A stretch of 64,000 nucleotides of DNA from Opitutia bacterium (lineage in GTDB: Bacteria; Verrucomicrobiota; Verrucomicrobiia; Opitutales; Opitutaceae): the NCBI GenBank assembly GCA_016190985.1, contig JACPPI010000029.1, positions 18,269 through 82,268 of the forward strand, written 5' to 3'. The notes below the pieces were generated by a model, which saw nothing but the letters and a program-made list of their open reading frames with translations, searched no databases and was not told the origin of the DNA. Shown here one piece after another: positions 17,060 through 25,558 of this stretch. A program made the position numbers and the translations under genes. Positions within the stretch are counted from its first letter, which is position 1, and each line of letters opens with the position of its first letter.

Positions 17060-18586
17060 ATGTTGTCCAACGCCCAATTTCTGCAGCTCGCCATCGCCAC
17101 CCCGCTCGGGGCCGCGCTCATCATCGCGTGCGGGCTGCCCAAGCGGTTCGCGGTGAAACTGGCGGCCGTGGCCTTCACCCTGCCGGCGCTCATCGCCCTG
17201 TGGCTGTGGTCGCAGTTCCCGGCGGAGAACGCGCACCAATACTCCTTCCTCAGCACGACCTACACCGGCCTGGCGGACTTCGGCATCAGCCTGAAGCTCG
17301 GCCTCAACGGCATCGCGCTGCCGATGTTCCTGCTCGCGGCCCTCGTCGGCGCGGCGGCCGGGTTCTACGCGCTGCGCTCGGGCGCCGAGCGGTTGAAGCT
17401 CTACCTGCTGCTCCTGCTCATCATGCACGGCGGCCTGCTGGGCGTGTTCGCCTCGGTGGACATCTTCTTCTTCTATTTCTTCCACGAGCTGGCCCTGATC
17501 CCCACCTTCATCATGGTCGGCGTGTGGGGCGGCCGCGACCGCCACTACGCGGCGATGAAGCTGACGATCTACCTCACGGCCGGCGCCATGCTCTCGCTGC
17601 TCGGCCTGATCGCCCTCTACGTGAAGAGCGGCGCGAACTCCTTCGACCTGATCGAGCTGACCGACGCCATCGCCGCCGGCGGCCTCGACGTCCGGGCGCA
17701 AAACTGGGTCGGCGGCCTGCTCCTGCTCGGCTTCGGCACGCTCGTCTCGCTCTGGCCGCTGCACACCTGGGCCCCGCTCGGCTACGGCGCGGCGCCCAGC
17801 TCGGCCGCCATGCTGCACGCCGGCGTGCTCAAGAAATTCGGCCTCTACGGCCTGATTCAGATCGCGCTGCCGCTGCTGCCGATCGGGATGCAGCACTGGG
17901 CCTGGAAACTCGCCCTGCTGGCCGCCTTCGGCAACGTGCTCGTCGTCGGCTTCGTCACCCTGGCGCAGCGCGACCTCAAGCAGATGCTCGGCTACAGCTC
18001 GGTCATGCACATGGGCTACTGTTTCCTCGGCATCGCCTGCTACTCGGTGATCGGCTCCGGAGGCGTGGTCCTGCTGATGGTGGCGCACGGCCTGTCCGTC
18101 GCGCTGCTGTTCCTGCTCGCGACCAGCGTCCACCACCGCACGCACAGCTTTGACCTGGCCGAGATGGGCGGCCTGGCGCAGAAGACGCCCGTGCTCGCGG
18201 CCTTCTTCGTCGCCGCCACCATGGCCAGCATCGGCCTGCCCGGCTTCGCCAACTTCCCCGGCGAGCTGACCGTCTTCGTGGCGCTGTGGAAATTCTCCCC
18301 CGGGCTGACGGCGGTCGCCGTCGCCGGCGTGGTCATCTCGGCCGTCTACGGCCTGCGGGCCGCCGCCCGGATCTTCTTCGGCCCGGCCAGCGAGCAGTTG
18401 CAGCGCGTCCACGCGCGGCACCCGCCGACGGACCTCGACTGGCGCGAGAAGCTGCCCGCCCTCATCCTGCTCGCCGCGCTCCTGTTCTTCGGCTTCTACC
18501 CCAAGGCCATTTCGCAGCCGGTCGACCAGGCGCTGGGCCATTCGGCCGCCACCCAGGCGCTCTTCGCGCCCATGAAGACCCGCTGA
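17060..18586 (+). CDS. nuoM: NADH-quinone oxidoreductase subunit M
   Basis: FFFYFFHELALIPTFIMVGVWGG, LWPLHTWAPLGYGAAPSSAAMLHAGVLKKFGLYG. Confidence 0.95.
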   Translation: MLSNAQFLQLAIATPLGAALIIACGLPKRFAVKLAAVAFTLPALIALWLWSQFPAENAHQYSFLSTTYTGLADFGISLKLGLNGIALPMFLLAALVGAAAGFYALRSGAERLKLYLLLLLIMHGGLLGVFASVDIFFFYFFHELALIPTFIMVGVWGGRDRHYAAMKLTIYLTAGAMLSLLGLIALYVKSGANSFDLIELTDAIAAGGLDVRAQNWVGGLLLLGFGTLVSLWPLHTWAPLGYGAAPSSAAMLHAGVLKKFGLYGLIQIALPLLPIGMQHWAWKLALLAAFGNVLVVGFVTLAQRDLKQMLGYSSVMHMGYCFLGIACYSVIGSGGVVLLMVAHGLSVALLFLLATSVHHRTHSFDLAEMGGLAQKTPVLAAFFVAATMASIGLPGFANFPGELTVFVALWKFSPGLTAVAVAGVVISAVYGLRAAARIFFGPASEQLQRVHARHPPTDLDWREKLPALILLAALLFFGFYPKAISQPVDQALGHSAATQALFAPMKTR

Positions 18587-18595
18587 CCTCCCGCC

Positions 18596-20116
18596 ATGTC
18601 CACCGAATTCCTCCAGGCCGTCGCTGACTCGAACCAATGGTGGGCCCTCGGGCCGGAGCTGACCGTGGCCTGCGGGGCGCTGGCCCTGCTGGTGCTGGAA
18701 ATCCTCGTGCCGAAAAAGGACCTGCGCTTTGTCCCGCACCTCGCCGTGCTGACGCTGCTGTCCACGCTGATCGTGGTGGCGCTCAACTTCGACCAGACCT
18801 TCGGCGGCGAGGCCCTCTTCGGCGGGCTCATCAAGCTCAGCGCGCCCGGCCAGGTCGCCCGCGTGTTTTTCCTGCTCTCGTCGCTGCTGGTGTGCTTCCT
18901 CGCCACCATCTGCCTGCCGCGGGCGCGCGCGCCGCGCGTGGAGTTTTATCACATCGTGCTGGTGGTGACGGCCGCGCTCATGCTGCTGGCGCAGGCGAAC
19001 CACTTCGTGATGTTCTTCGTCGCGCTCGAGACGGTGACGATCGGGTTCTACATCCTCGTCAGCTATTACCGGGAGCGGGCGCTGTCGCTCGAGGCCGGCC
19101 TGAAATACCTGGTGCTCGGCGCGCTCAGCTCGGCGATCCTGCTCTTCGGCATCGTGCTGCTCTACGGCGCGGTCGGCCGGGTGGAGCAGGGCGGCATCGT
19201 GCATACGGGTTTCGAATACGGCACCGTGCTCGCCTTCCTGCGCGAGAATCCCGGCAACTTCCTCGCCACGGCCGGCGCGCTGCTGGTGCTCGGCGGCGTG
19301 GCCTTCAAGATCGGCGCGTTCCCGTTCCAGATCTGGGTGCCCGATGTCTACCAGGGCGCGCCGACGCCCGTGACGGCCTTTCTCGCCGTGTCGTCCAAGG
19401 CGGCCGGCTTCGCCGTGCTGCTGACGCTGGTGCTGAATGTCTTCGCGCCGTTGCAGGCCGTGCTTGTGCCTGTGCTCTCGCTGCTGGCGGGCGCGACGAT
19501 CATCTTCGGCAACCTCTCGGCGCTCACCCAGCGCAACACCAAGCGCCTGATGGGCCTCTCCGGCGTCGCGCATGCGGGCTACCTGCTGCTCGGGGTCATC
19601 GCCGCGTTCACCGTGCCGTGGGCCGCCGGCGCGGTGTGGTTCTATCTCTTCACCTACCTGCTGGCCTCGATGGCGGTGTTCGGCGTCATGGCCTACGTGG
19701 CCGGCCCGGACGACCGCGCCGAGGAGCTCGACGACTACGCGCAACTCGCCAAGGACCGGCCGTTCCTCGGCGGCGTGCTGGCCGTGGGTGTCGGCTCGCT
19801 CGCGGGCATCCCGCCGCTGGCCGGCTTCATGGGCAAGCTGCTGCTCTTCGTCGCGGCCTTCCAGGCGCAACTCTACGGGCTGCTGGTGGTGGCGGTCGGC
19901 GGCGTGGTGGTCTCCATCTTCTATTATTTCGGCTGGATCCGCGCGGCCTGGTTCGAGATCTGGACGCCGCCCGCGCCCGGCGCGGCCCCGGCTCCACGGC
20001 CGTCGCCCACCGCCCTGCCTTTCATCGGCGTGGTCACGCTGGCCGCCCTCGTGCTCGCCACCGTGCTGCTCGGGTTCTATCCGCAGCCGCTGGCCGGCTG
20101 GCTGCTGGCCCGTTGA
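18596..20116 (+). CDS. nuoN: NADH-quinone oxidoreductase subunit N
   Basis: FKIGAFPFQIWVPDVYQGAPTPVTAFLAVSSKAAGFA; GIPPLAGFMGKLLLF. Confidence 0.96.
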   Translation: MSTEFLQAVADSNQWWALGPELTVACGALALLVLEILVPKKDLRFVPHLAVLTLLSTLIVVALNFDQTFGGEALFGGLIKLSAPGQVARVFFLLSSLLVCFLATICLPRARAPRVEFYHIVLVVTAALMLLAQANHFVMFFVALETVTIGFYILVSYYRERALSLEAGLKYLVLGALSSAILLFGIVLLYGAVGRVEQGGIVHTGFEYGTVLAFLRENPGNFLATAGALLVLGGVAFKIGAFPFQIWVPDVYQGAPTPVTAFLAVSSKAAGFAVLLTLVLNVFAPLQAVLVPVLSLLAGATIIFGNLSALTQRNTKRLMGLSGVAHAGYLLLGVIAAFTVPWAAGAVWFYLFTYLLASMAVFGVMAYVAGPDDRAEELDDYAQLAKDRPFLGGVLAVGVGSLAGIPPLAGFMGKLLLFVAAFQAQLYGLLVVAVGGVVVSIFYYFGWIRAAWFEIWTPPAPGAAPAPRPSPTALPFIGVVTLAALVLATVLLGFYPQPLAGWLLAR

Positions 20117-20224
20117 TCCGCCGATGAAGGTCACCGGTCTCGCCATCGTGCCGCCGCCCGCGGCCAATGTGGCCCCGGACAAAGGGAGGGTTGAAACCAG
20201 GCTGCCGATATGCGCACTGCCCCC

Positions 20225-20482
20225 ATGACCCTGAAGGAACTCTATGCCGAGACGCGCCGGTTGCCCCGGGAGCAGGCGGCCGAGCTGATGGATCTGCTGT
20301 TGGTCGACACCTTCAGCGAACCCGATGCCACCGTCGAGGAGGCGTGGGGCCGCGAGATCGACCGGCGGCTGGCCGAATTGGAAAGCGGCCAGGTCAAGGG
20401 TATCCCGGCCGAGGAGGTCATGGCCAAGGCGCACAAGAGTGTGGATCTTGGCTCTCGGAATACACAGATGAGAGACCGCTAA
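20225..20482 (+). CDS. Putative addiction-module antitoxin-like protein (orphan)
   Basis: MTLKELYAETRRLPREQAAELMDLLL...EEAWGREIDRRLAELESGQVKGIPAEEVMAKA resembles small addiction module components; no adjacent toxin ORF. Confidence 0.6.
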   Translation: MTLKELYAETRRLPREQAAELMDLLLVDTFSEPDATVEEAWGREIDRRLAELESGQVKGIPAEEVMAKAHKSVDLGSRNTQMRDR

Positions 20483-20617
20483 TTTTCGCTAATTGGCGCT
20501 AATCAGGGAAGGAGATCGCGGTTGAATCACCAGCCTTCCGTCTGATCGGTGGACAGAATCTCCAGGAAATTACCGACCGACAGTCTGCATTGGCGGCGAT
20601 TGGCGAAAATTAGCGGT
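20475..20617. repeat. Inverted repeat, CGCTAATT-type arms (between antitoxin-like gene and ThyX-like gene)
   Basis: accgctaattttcgctaattggcgctaatca ... ttggcggcgattggcgaaaattagcggt. Confidence 0.85.
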
Positions 20618-20696
20618 GACTGATTGCGGTATTCAGGGGGATTCACCGCAGAATTTCTTCGCCAGTGTCCGCGAAACTGTTTCGTGTGGGCCGCGC

Positions 20697-22043
20697 ATGA
20701 AGGTCACCGGTCTCGCCCTTGTGCCGCCGCCCGCGGCCGCCCAGCTCCCCAAGGTCACGCCCGAGCTGCTCGCCTCGGTGCTGGCCCGTTACTCCCGCAG
20801 CAACGACGGCCTGGCGAAAATCCTGGAGAAGGTGGACATCGCCAACCCCGACGAGTCCATCGACCGCATCCTGAAATTCGTCGACTACGGCCACGCCTCC
20901 ATCGGCGGCCTGACCGGCGGCCTGGCCATCGCGCTCGACGACGTGTCGATGTGGCTGGCCTACAAAATATTTGAGCTCGCCCAGATGGCGGACGGGCAGG
21001 AGTCGAGCACGCGCTACATCACGATGGCGCCGGCGAACCTGCCGGCGCCGGACGAGATCGGCATCCCGGCCGACCTCGCGCCGCGCTGGTCGGCGGCGAT
21101 GGCCCGGGCCTTCGCCGCCTACCAGGCCGAATACGAGCGGCTGGACCGGGCGGCGCTGGCCAACCCATCGCTCGTGCGCCTGCCGAAGGACGCCAAGCCT
21201 GCCGTCGTGACCCGCCTCCGCAAGAACTACGCGCTGGACCGCGCGCGCTACTTCATCCCGCTGGCCACGCGCACCAACCTCGGCCTCGTGCAAAGCTCGC
21301 GCATGTGGGCCGCCACGGTGAAGCACCTGGACTCGCTCGGCATGCCCGAGGCCACGCGCGCGGCGCAGCTCATCCGCGAGGAGCTGCTGAAGTCATCGCC
21401 GCGGCTGATGCGCCACAGCTCGGCGGAGAAATCCTACCAGGCGCAGGCGCGGCAGGAGCTGGCCGCCAGCCTCGCGCTCGGGCTCGCGCGGTTGTCGACC
21501 ACGCCCCTGGCCGACGAGGTCTGGGTGAAGGTGGACCGCGACACGCCGCCGTGGCTGCGCGAGGAGCAGCCGGTGGCCGAGGCCCTCAAGCACCGCGCCA
21601 ACCGCTACGGCTACCAGGGCAAGGCGACGCGCCGGATGCGCGTGAGTTTTGCCTGGAACAACCTGGCGATCGCCGAGCTGCGCGACCTCAACCGCCACCG
21701 CACGGGCCACCGTTACACGCCGCTGATCCAGGCCGGCTTTTATCTGCCGCCGGAGATCACCCCCGCCGCGCACCAGGCCCTGCTCGACGAGCAGGCGGCG
21801 CTGACCCGCGAGCTGATGGCGCGCGGGTCGGCGGCCTATGTCTACTCGTTGCTGCTCGGGGCGCAGACGCCCTTCGAGCACAGCACGCACGCCGACAAGT
21901 TCATCTACGAGGCCGAGCTGCGCACGGGGATGGGGGCGCATTTCCGCTATGCCGAACACCTCGGCGCGGCGCTCCGGGAGTTTTCCCGGCAGGTGCCGGA
22001 GGCCAAAGACTGGGTCGTCGAGGGCACCGCCGAGCCAGAATAG
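20697..22043 (+). CDS. ThyX-like (FAD-dependent thymidylate synthase family) protein
   Basis: MKVTGLALVPPPAA...; RHSSAEKSYQAQARQELA and RDLNRHRTGHRYTPLI resemble ThyX RHR motifs. Confidence 0.7.
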   Translation: MKVTGLALVPPPAAAQLPKVTPELLASVLARYSRSNDGLAKILEKVDIANPDESIDRILKFVDYGHASIGGLTGGLAIALDDVSMWLAYKIFELAQMADGQESSTRYITMAPANLPAPDEIGIPADLAPRWSAAMARAFAAYQAEYERLDRAALANPSLVRLPKDAKPAVVTRLRKNYALDRARYFIPLATRTNLGLVQSSRMWAATVKHLDSLGMPEATRAAQLIREELLKSSPRLMRHSSAEKSYQAQARQELAASLALGLARLSTTPLADEVWVKVDRDTPPWLREEQPVAEALKHRANRYGYQGKATRRMRVSFAWNNLAIAELRDLNRHRTGHRYTPLIQAGFYLPPEITPAAHQALLDEQAALTRELMARGSAAYVYSLLLGAQTPFEHSTHADKFIYEAELRTGMGAHFRYAEHLGAALREFSRQVPEAKDWVVEGTAEPE

Positions 22044-22093
22044 GCTTGCCGCTATTTCCCCCCGCGCGAACATCCTGGCAGCTTGCCGCGCGT

Positions 22094-22408
22094 ATGTTTT
22101 GCCGAGCGAAAACCAGCGTCCTTCTGCCCCTCGTCGGCGCCCTCGCGGCCTCCGGCGCGCCCCTCGATCCCGAGCAGCGGAACCCGGCGTTCCAACCCGG
22201 CGGCAACTCCCGTCTCGGCTCACCGGCGGTCCTGCGTCCGGCCGACGCCACCGTGTCCACCAAGCGCTGGCACGGCTCCGGCGTGCGGAAAATCTCTCCC
22301 GGCGCCCAGGCCCTGGTCCGGGCCGAGCTGGGTGGAGTGGCCTTCGCCAAGGCGGGTGACGCCAAGGTCGGGCCGGGCGCGGTCCCCAAAGCCGGAGGCC
22401 GCCGATGA
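22094..22408 (+). CDS. Hypothetical protein with N-terminal signal-like segment
   Basis: ORF MFCRAKTSVLLPLVGALAASGAPLDPEQ..., 4-nt overlap with downstream gene. Confidence 0.5.
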   Translation: MFCRAKTSVLLPLVGALAASGAPLDPEQRNPAFQPGGNSRLGSPAVLRPADATVSTKRWHGSGVRKISPGAQALVRAELGGVAFAKAGDAKVGPGAVPKAGGRR

Positions 22409-23190
22409 GCGCGAGCGGCCGCTTCAAGGTGCTGCAGTTCAACATGCAGTTTGGACAGCCCTGGGATGACGCCTATCCGGACCATGCGCCGATCGACCTC
22501 CAGAAGACCATTGACGAGATCCGCTCGCACGACGCCGACATTGTGATGCTTCAGGAGGTCGAGCGCACGCTGCCCGGCGGCGCGCAAGCCGAGCCCCCGC
22601 CGCACTACACGCGCCTTAAACAGGAATTCCCCCACCAGGACAGTTTCTTCTGCTATCCCAAGCCCGACCCGCGCGAACTGCCCTTCGGCATCGGGCTGGC
22701 CATTTTCTCGAAGACACCGCTGCACGGGCACATCTGCCAGAACCTGCCCTCGCCGCCGGTGGAGTTTGACTTTTTCGGCGAGAAAAAAACGCCGACCGAC
22801 CGGCTGCTCATCGGCGCGACCACGGCCATCCACGGCCGGGACGTGCGGCTGTTCAACACCCATCTGCTCGCGTTCTTCATGCTCAAGTCCAGCAGCGAGT
22901 CCCACCTGAGCCAGCGCAAGCTGGTCGAGGAGCAGCTCCGGCAGTCGATGGGGATGCCCACGCTGCTCACGGGGGATTTCAACGTCAGCAAGCACGAGTC
23001 GCTGATCCAGCAATTTGGGGAGGCCGGCTACCGGACCGTGCAGTCCAAGGAGATCACCTGGCGCCGCCGGCCCTACGTGCTCGACCACATCTTCCACAAC
23101 GGCTGGCTGCGCCCCGCCGGCTGGCGGGTGACGCCCACGATGTCCTCGGACCACCACGCGCTGACGGCGGAGTTCGAGTTCGCGCGGTGA
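22405..23190 (+). CDS. Endonuclease/exonuclease/phosphatase family protein
   Basis: FNMQFGQPW, DIVMLQEVE, FNTHLLA, LLTGDFNV, YVLDHIFHN, SSDHHALTAEFEF. Confidence 0.9.
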   Translation: MSASGRFKVLQFNMQFGQPWDDAYPDHAPIDLQKTIDEIRSHDADIVMLQEVERTLPGGAQAEPPPHYTRLKQEFPHQDSFFCYPKPDPRELPFGIGLAIFSKTPLHGHICQNLPSPPVEFDFFGEKKTPTDRLLIGATTAIHGRDVRLFNTHLLAFFMLKSSSESHLSQRKLVEEQLRQSMGMPTLLTGDFNVSKHESLIQQFGEAGYRTVQSKEITWRRRPYVLDHIFHNGWLRPAGWRVTPTMSSDHHALTAEFEFAR

Positions 23191-23433
23191 CACACCCCGA
23201 CGCTTCGCGCCACCCCTCTTGATAGAGGGGATCTGGTGAGCCGTTTTGTTTGGGTCCCCTCTTGAGCGGGGCCTGTCGTCCGAAGGCTTGGCGAAGGCTG
23301 ATGCCCGCAGGGCGGGGTGTGCTATGCCAATTACGTTGTGAATTGACACTGTAGGGGCGGACCTTGCGTCCGCCCGCGAGGGCGTGGACCAGCCACGTCC
23401 CTGCAATAGAGCCAAACCGAACCGTAACTGGTA

Positions 23434-23715
23434 TTATTTCCCCCGCCGCACGCGCTCCTTCTCCTCCTCGCGTTCCTCCTCAAGGCGGGCTTTCTCCCCG
23501 GCGATCTGTTTCCGGATCTTGTCGGCCTCGTCGAAATTCCGCGCGGCGAGCGCGGCGTCGAGCTGCTGCTTGAGGAAGATCTCCCGCTCGGCGACCTTGC
23601 CCTGATAGACGCGGTCGATCTCCGCGAGCCGGGCCTTTTGCGCCGGCGTCAGCGGGGCGGCGGCGGGGCCGGACTTGTCCAGGCGTTCCAGGGCGAGTTC
23701 GTAGGCGCTTTTCAT
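23434..23715 (-). CDS. Hypothetical coiled-coil protein (UVR-like segment)
   Basis: LKQQLDAALAARNFDEADKIRKQIAGEKARLEEEREEEKERVRR. Confidence 0.6.
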   Translation of the reverse strand: MKSAYELALERLDKSGPAAAPLTPAQKARLAEIDRVYQGKVAEREIFLKQQLDAALAARNFDEADKIRKQIAGEKARLEEEREEEKERVRRGK

Positions 23716-23757
23716 GCATCCCGTCTAACCGCGCCCCGGGCAAAATACAGGCAAATT

Positions 23758-23784
23758 CACTTGTAACCTATTAGGTTACAAGTG
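23758..23784. repeat. Perfect palindrome with 13-bp arms at comEC 3' end
   Basis: CACTTGTAACCTA-T-TAGGTTACAAGTG. Confidence 0.9.
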
Positions 23785-23796
23785 ACCTGACGCGCT

Positions 23797-25449
23797 TCAG
23801 CCGAGCTTCACGCCCAATATGAGCAGGAGCGCCAGCGCCACGGCCGGCGGCCAGTAGCCGCCATGGCGCCGCGACCACCGGCCCGCCGCGCCGGCCAGCA
23901 GCACGACGGTGAGCAGGACCAGCGAGGCCGGCGCCAGCCAGTCCGCCCGGAAATGCGCGGGGAAATACGCTCCCGGCAGCTCGATGCCGTGCAGGAGCAG
24001 CCAGTCCATGAGGCGGATGGTCAGGGCCGCGCCGGCGTTGCAGAGCCCGCTCACAAGGCGCAACCCCGCCAGTCCCGCCAGCAGCGACACAAACCCCGCG
24101 CCCATGACGACCGACGAGAGCGGGATGATGAGGAGGTTCGCGAGCAGCGAGCCCGGCGAAAAAACCGCGAAGTAACCGATGCCCGACGGGGCGCTGGCCA
24201 GAAACGCGGTCCAGCAGCCGGCGGCGCCGCCGAGCAGCCAGCGGCCGGCCCATTCCACGGTTTTGTGCCCCCAATGCCAGTCGGCCCGGGGCAGCAGGGC
24301 GAACGGCCGCCACGCCGCCAGCCATTTTTCCGCGAGCGGCCGGCCCATCACCACCAGCGCGGCCACGACGGTGTAGGACATCTGGAAGCCGGTGCTGAAG
24401 AGTTGCAACGGATCGAGCAGCAGCGTCGCGAGCGCCGAGGCGGTGAGCGCCGCCAGGGCGTTGCCCGGCAGCCGGAACACCTCCGAGGCAAAGAGGAAGG
24501 CGATCATCAGGAAGGCCCGCACGGCGGGCGAGCTGGCCCCGGTGATCTGCACGTAGAGCCACAGCACGGCGAGGCTCACCAGCACGGCGGCGCGGCGCGG
24601 CACGCGCAGCAGGTTGAACAGCAGGTAGAGCGCCCCGCCGATGACGCCCACGTGCAGCCCGCTGATCGAAAAAATATGAAACGTGCCGCTGCGCATGAAG
24701 GCGTTCTGCTGCTCGGTCGTGAGCACCGCCTTGTCGCCGAGCAGCATGGCGAGATAGAGCGAGGCGGTCTGCGACTGCGGCTCCAGGCCGTGGCGGAGGA
24801 TGCCCTCGAGCCGGTCCTGGGCCGCGACACAGAAAGCCTGAAACCGGCTGGGCGGCGCGGCCTCGCCGATGATCTGGGCCCGCGTGAGCCGCTGGCGGAT
24901 GCCGAGGTTGGCCAGGTAGTCGTTGAAACCGGCGCCGGCCGGTTCGGCCGGCAGCAGTTCCAGAACCCCGCGGATCACGTATGATCCCGAGCGCTGCGGC
25001 GGCACGCTGATGCGCCGGATGGCCGAGAAATAAATCCGCCGGCCGGCCAATTCTCCGTCGGCTTCCCCGGTGGCGGCGATTTCCGCCAGCCCGGTCAGGC
25101 TGCGCGCGGCGGCGGCGGCCGGAAAAACCTGCAGCACCCTCATCGTCACGGTCACCTCGCGCGGCGGCCGCGATTCCACCAGGTGCAGGGCCGGGTGCCG
25201 GAGATGGAGCAGGACAAATCCGCCCAGTCCCGCTGCGGCAAAAAGGCAGACGCCCCAGGCAACGCCCGCTGCGCGGCCGTCCCGGCGGGCCAGCCCCACC
25301 GCGCCGACGCCGGCCAGCAGCGCCGCCCCCAACAACGGACCCAAGCCGAATCCCGGGGCGGGCCAGAGATGGGCCGCCGCCAGCCCGGCGATCAGCGGCA
25401 CGAGCAGCCACAGCAACGGCGCGCGGAGGTGGAAGGCGGGCGAGGACAT
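23797..25449 (-). CDS. comEC: ComEC/Rec2-type competence membrane protein
   Basis: LYLAMLLGDKAVLTTEQQNAFMRSGTFHIFSISGLHVGVIGGALY; FLMIAFLFASEVFRLPG; multiple TM segments. Confidence 0.9.
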   Translation of the reverse strand: MSSPAFHLRAPLLWLLVPLIAGLAAAHLWPAPGFGLGPLLGAALLAGVGAVGLARRDGRAAGVAWGVCLFAAAGLGGFVLLHLRHPALHLVESRPPREVTVTMRVLQVFPAAAAARSLTGLAEIAATGEADGELAGRRIYFSAIRRISVPPQRSGSYVIRGVLELLPAEPAGAGFNDYLANLGIRQRLTRAQIIGEAAPPSRFQAFCVAAQDRLEGILRHGLEPQSQTASLYLAMLLGDKAVLTTEQQNAFMRSGTFHIFSISGLHVGVIGGALYLLFNLLRVPRRAAVLVSLAVLWLYVQITGASSPAVRAFLMIAFLFASEVFRLPGNALAALTASALATLLLDPLQLFSTGFQMSYTVVAALVVMGRPLAEKWLAAWRPFALLPRADWHWGHKTVEWAGRWLLGGAAGCWTAFLASAPSGIGYFAVFSPGSLLANLLIIPLSSVVMGAGFVSLLAGLAGLRLVSGLCNAGAALTIRLMDWLLLHGIELPGAYFPAHFRADWLAPASLVLLTVVLLAGAAGRWSRRHGGYWPPAVALALLLILGVKLG

Positions 25450-25558
25450 GGCGATCTCCGCGCCCAGCGTCCGGCGGGCGGGGCACGGAGGCGAACAGCT
25501 TTCGGGGCCGCCTTCAAACTTGTTTCTCCTCCCGCGCGGTCCCACCCTGTCCGTCCGC

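Noticed and set aside
17021-20434. 1137-aa minus-strand ORF
   Set aside because: Shadow ORF opposite nuoM and nuoN, with His/Arg/Glu/Gly-rich low-complexity translation typical of antisense frames in high-GC coding DNA.
23200-23430. Possible CRISPR-like repeat cluster in the spacer after the EEP gene
   Set aside because: Several different short palindromes are present, but no regularly spaced identical repeats.
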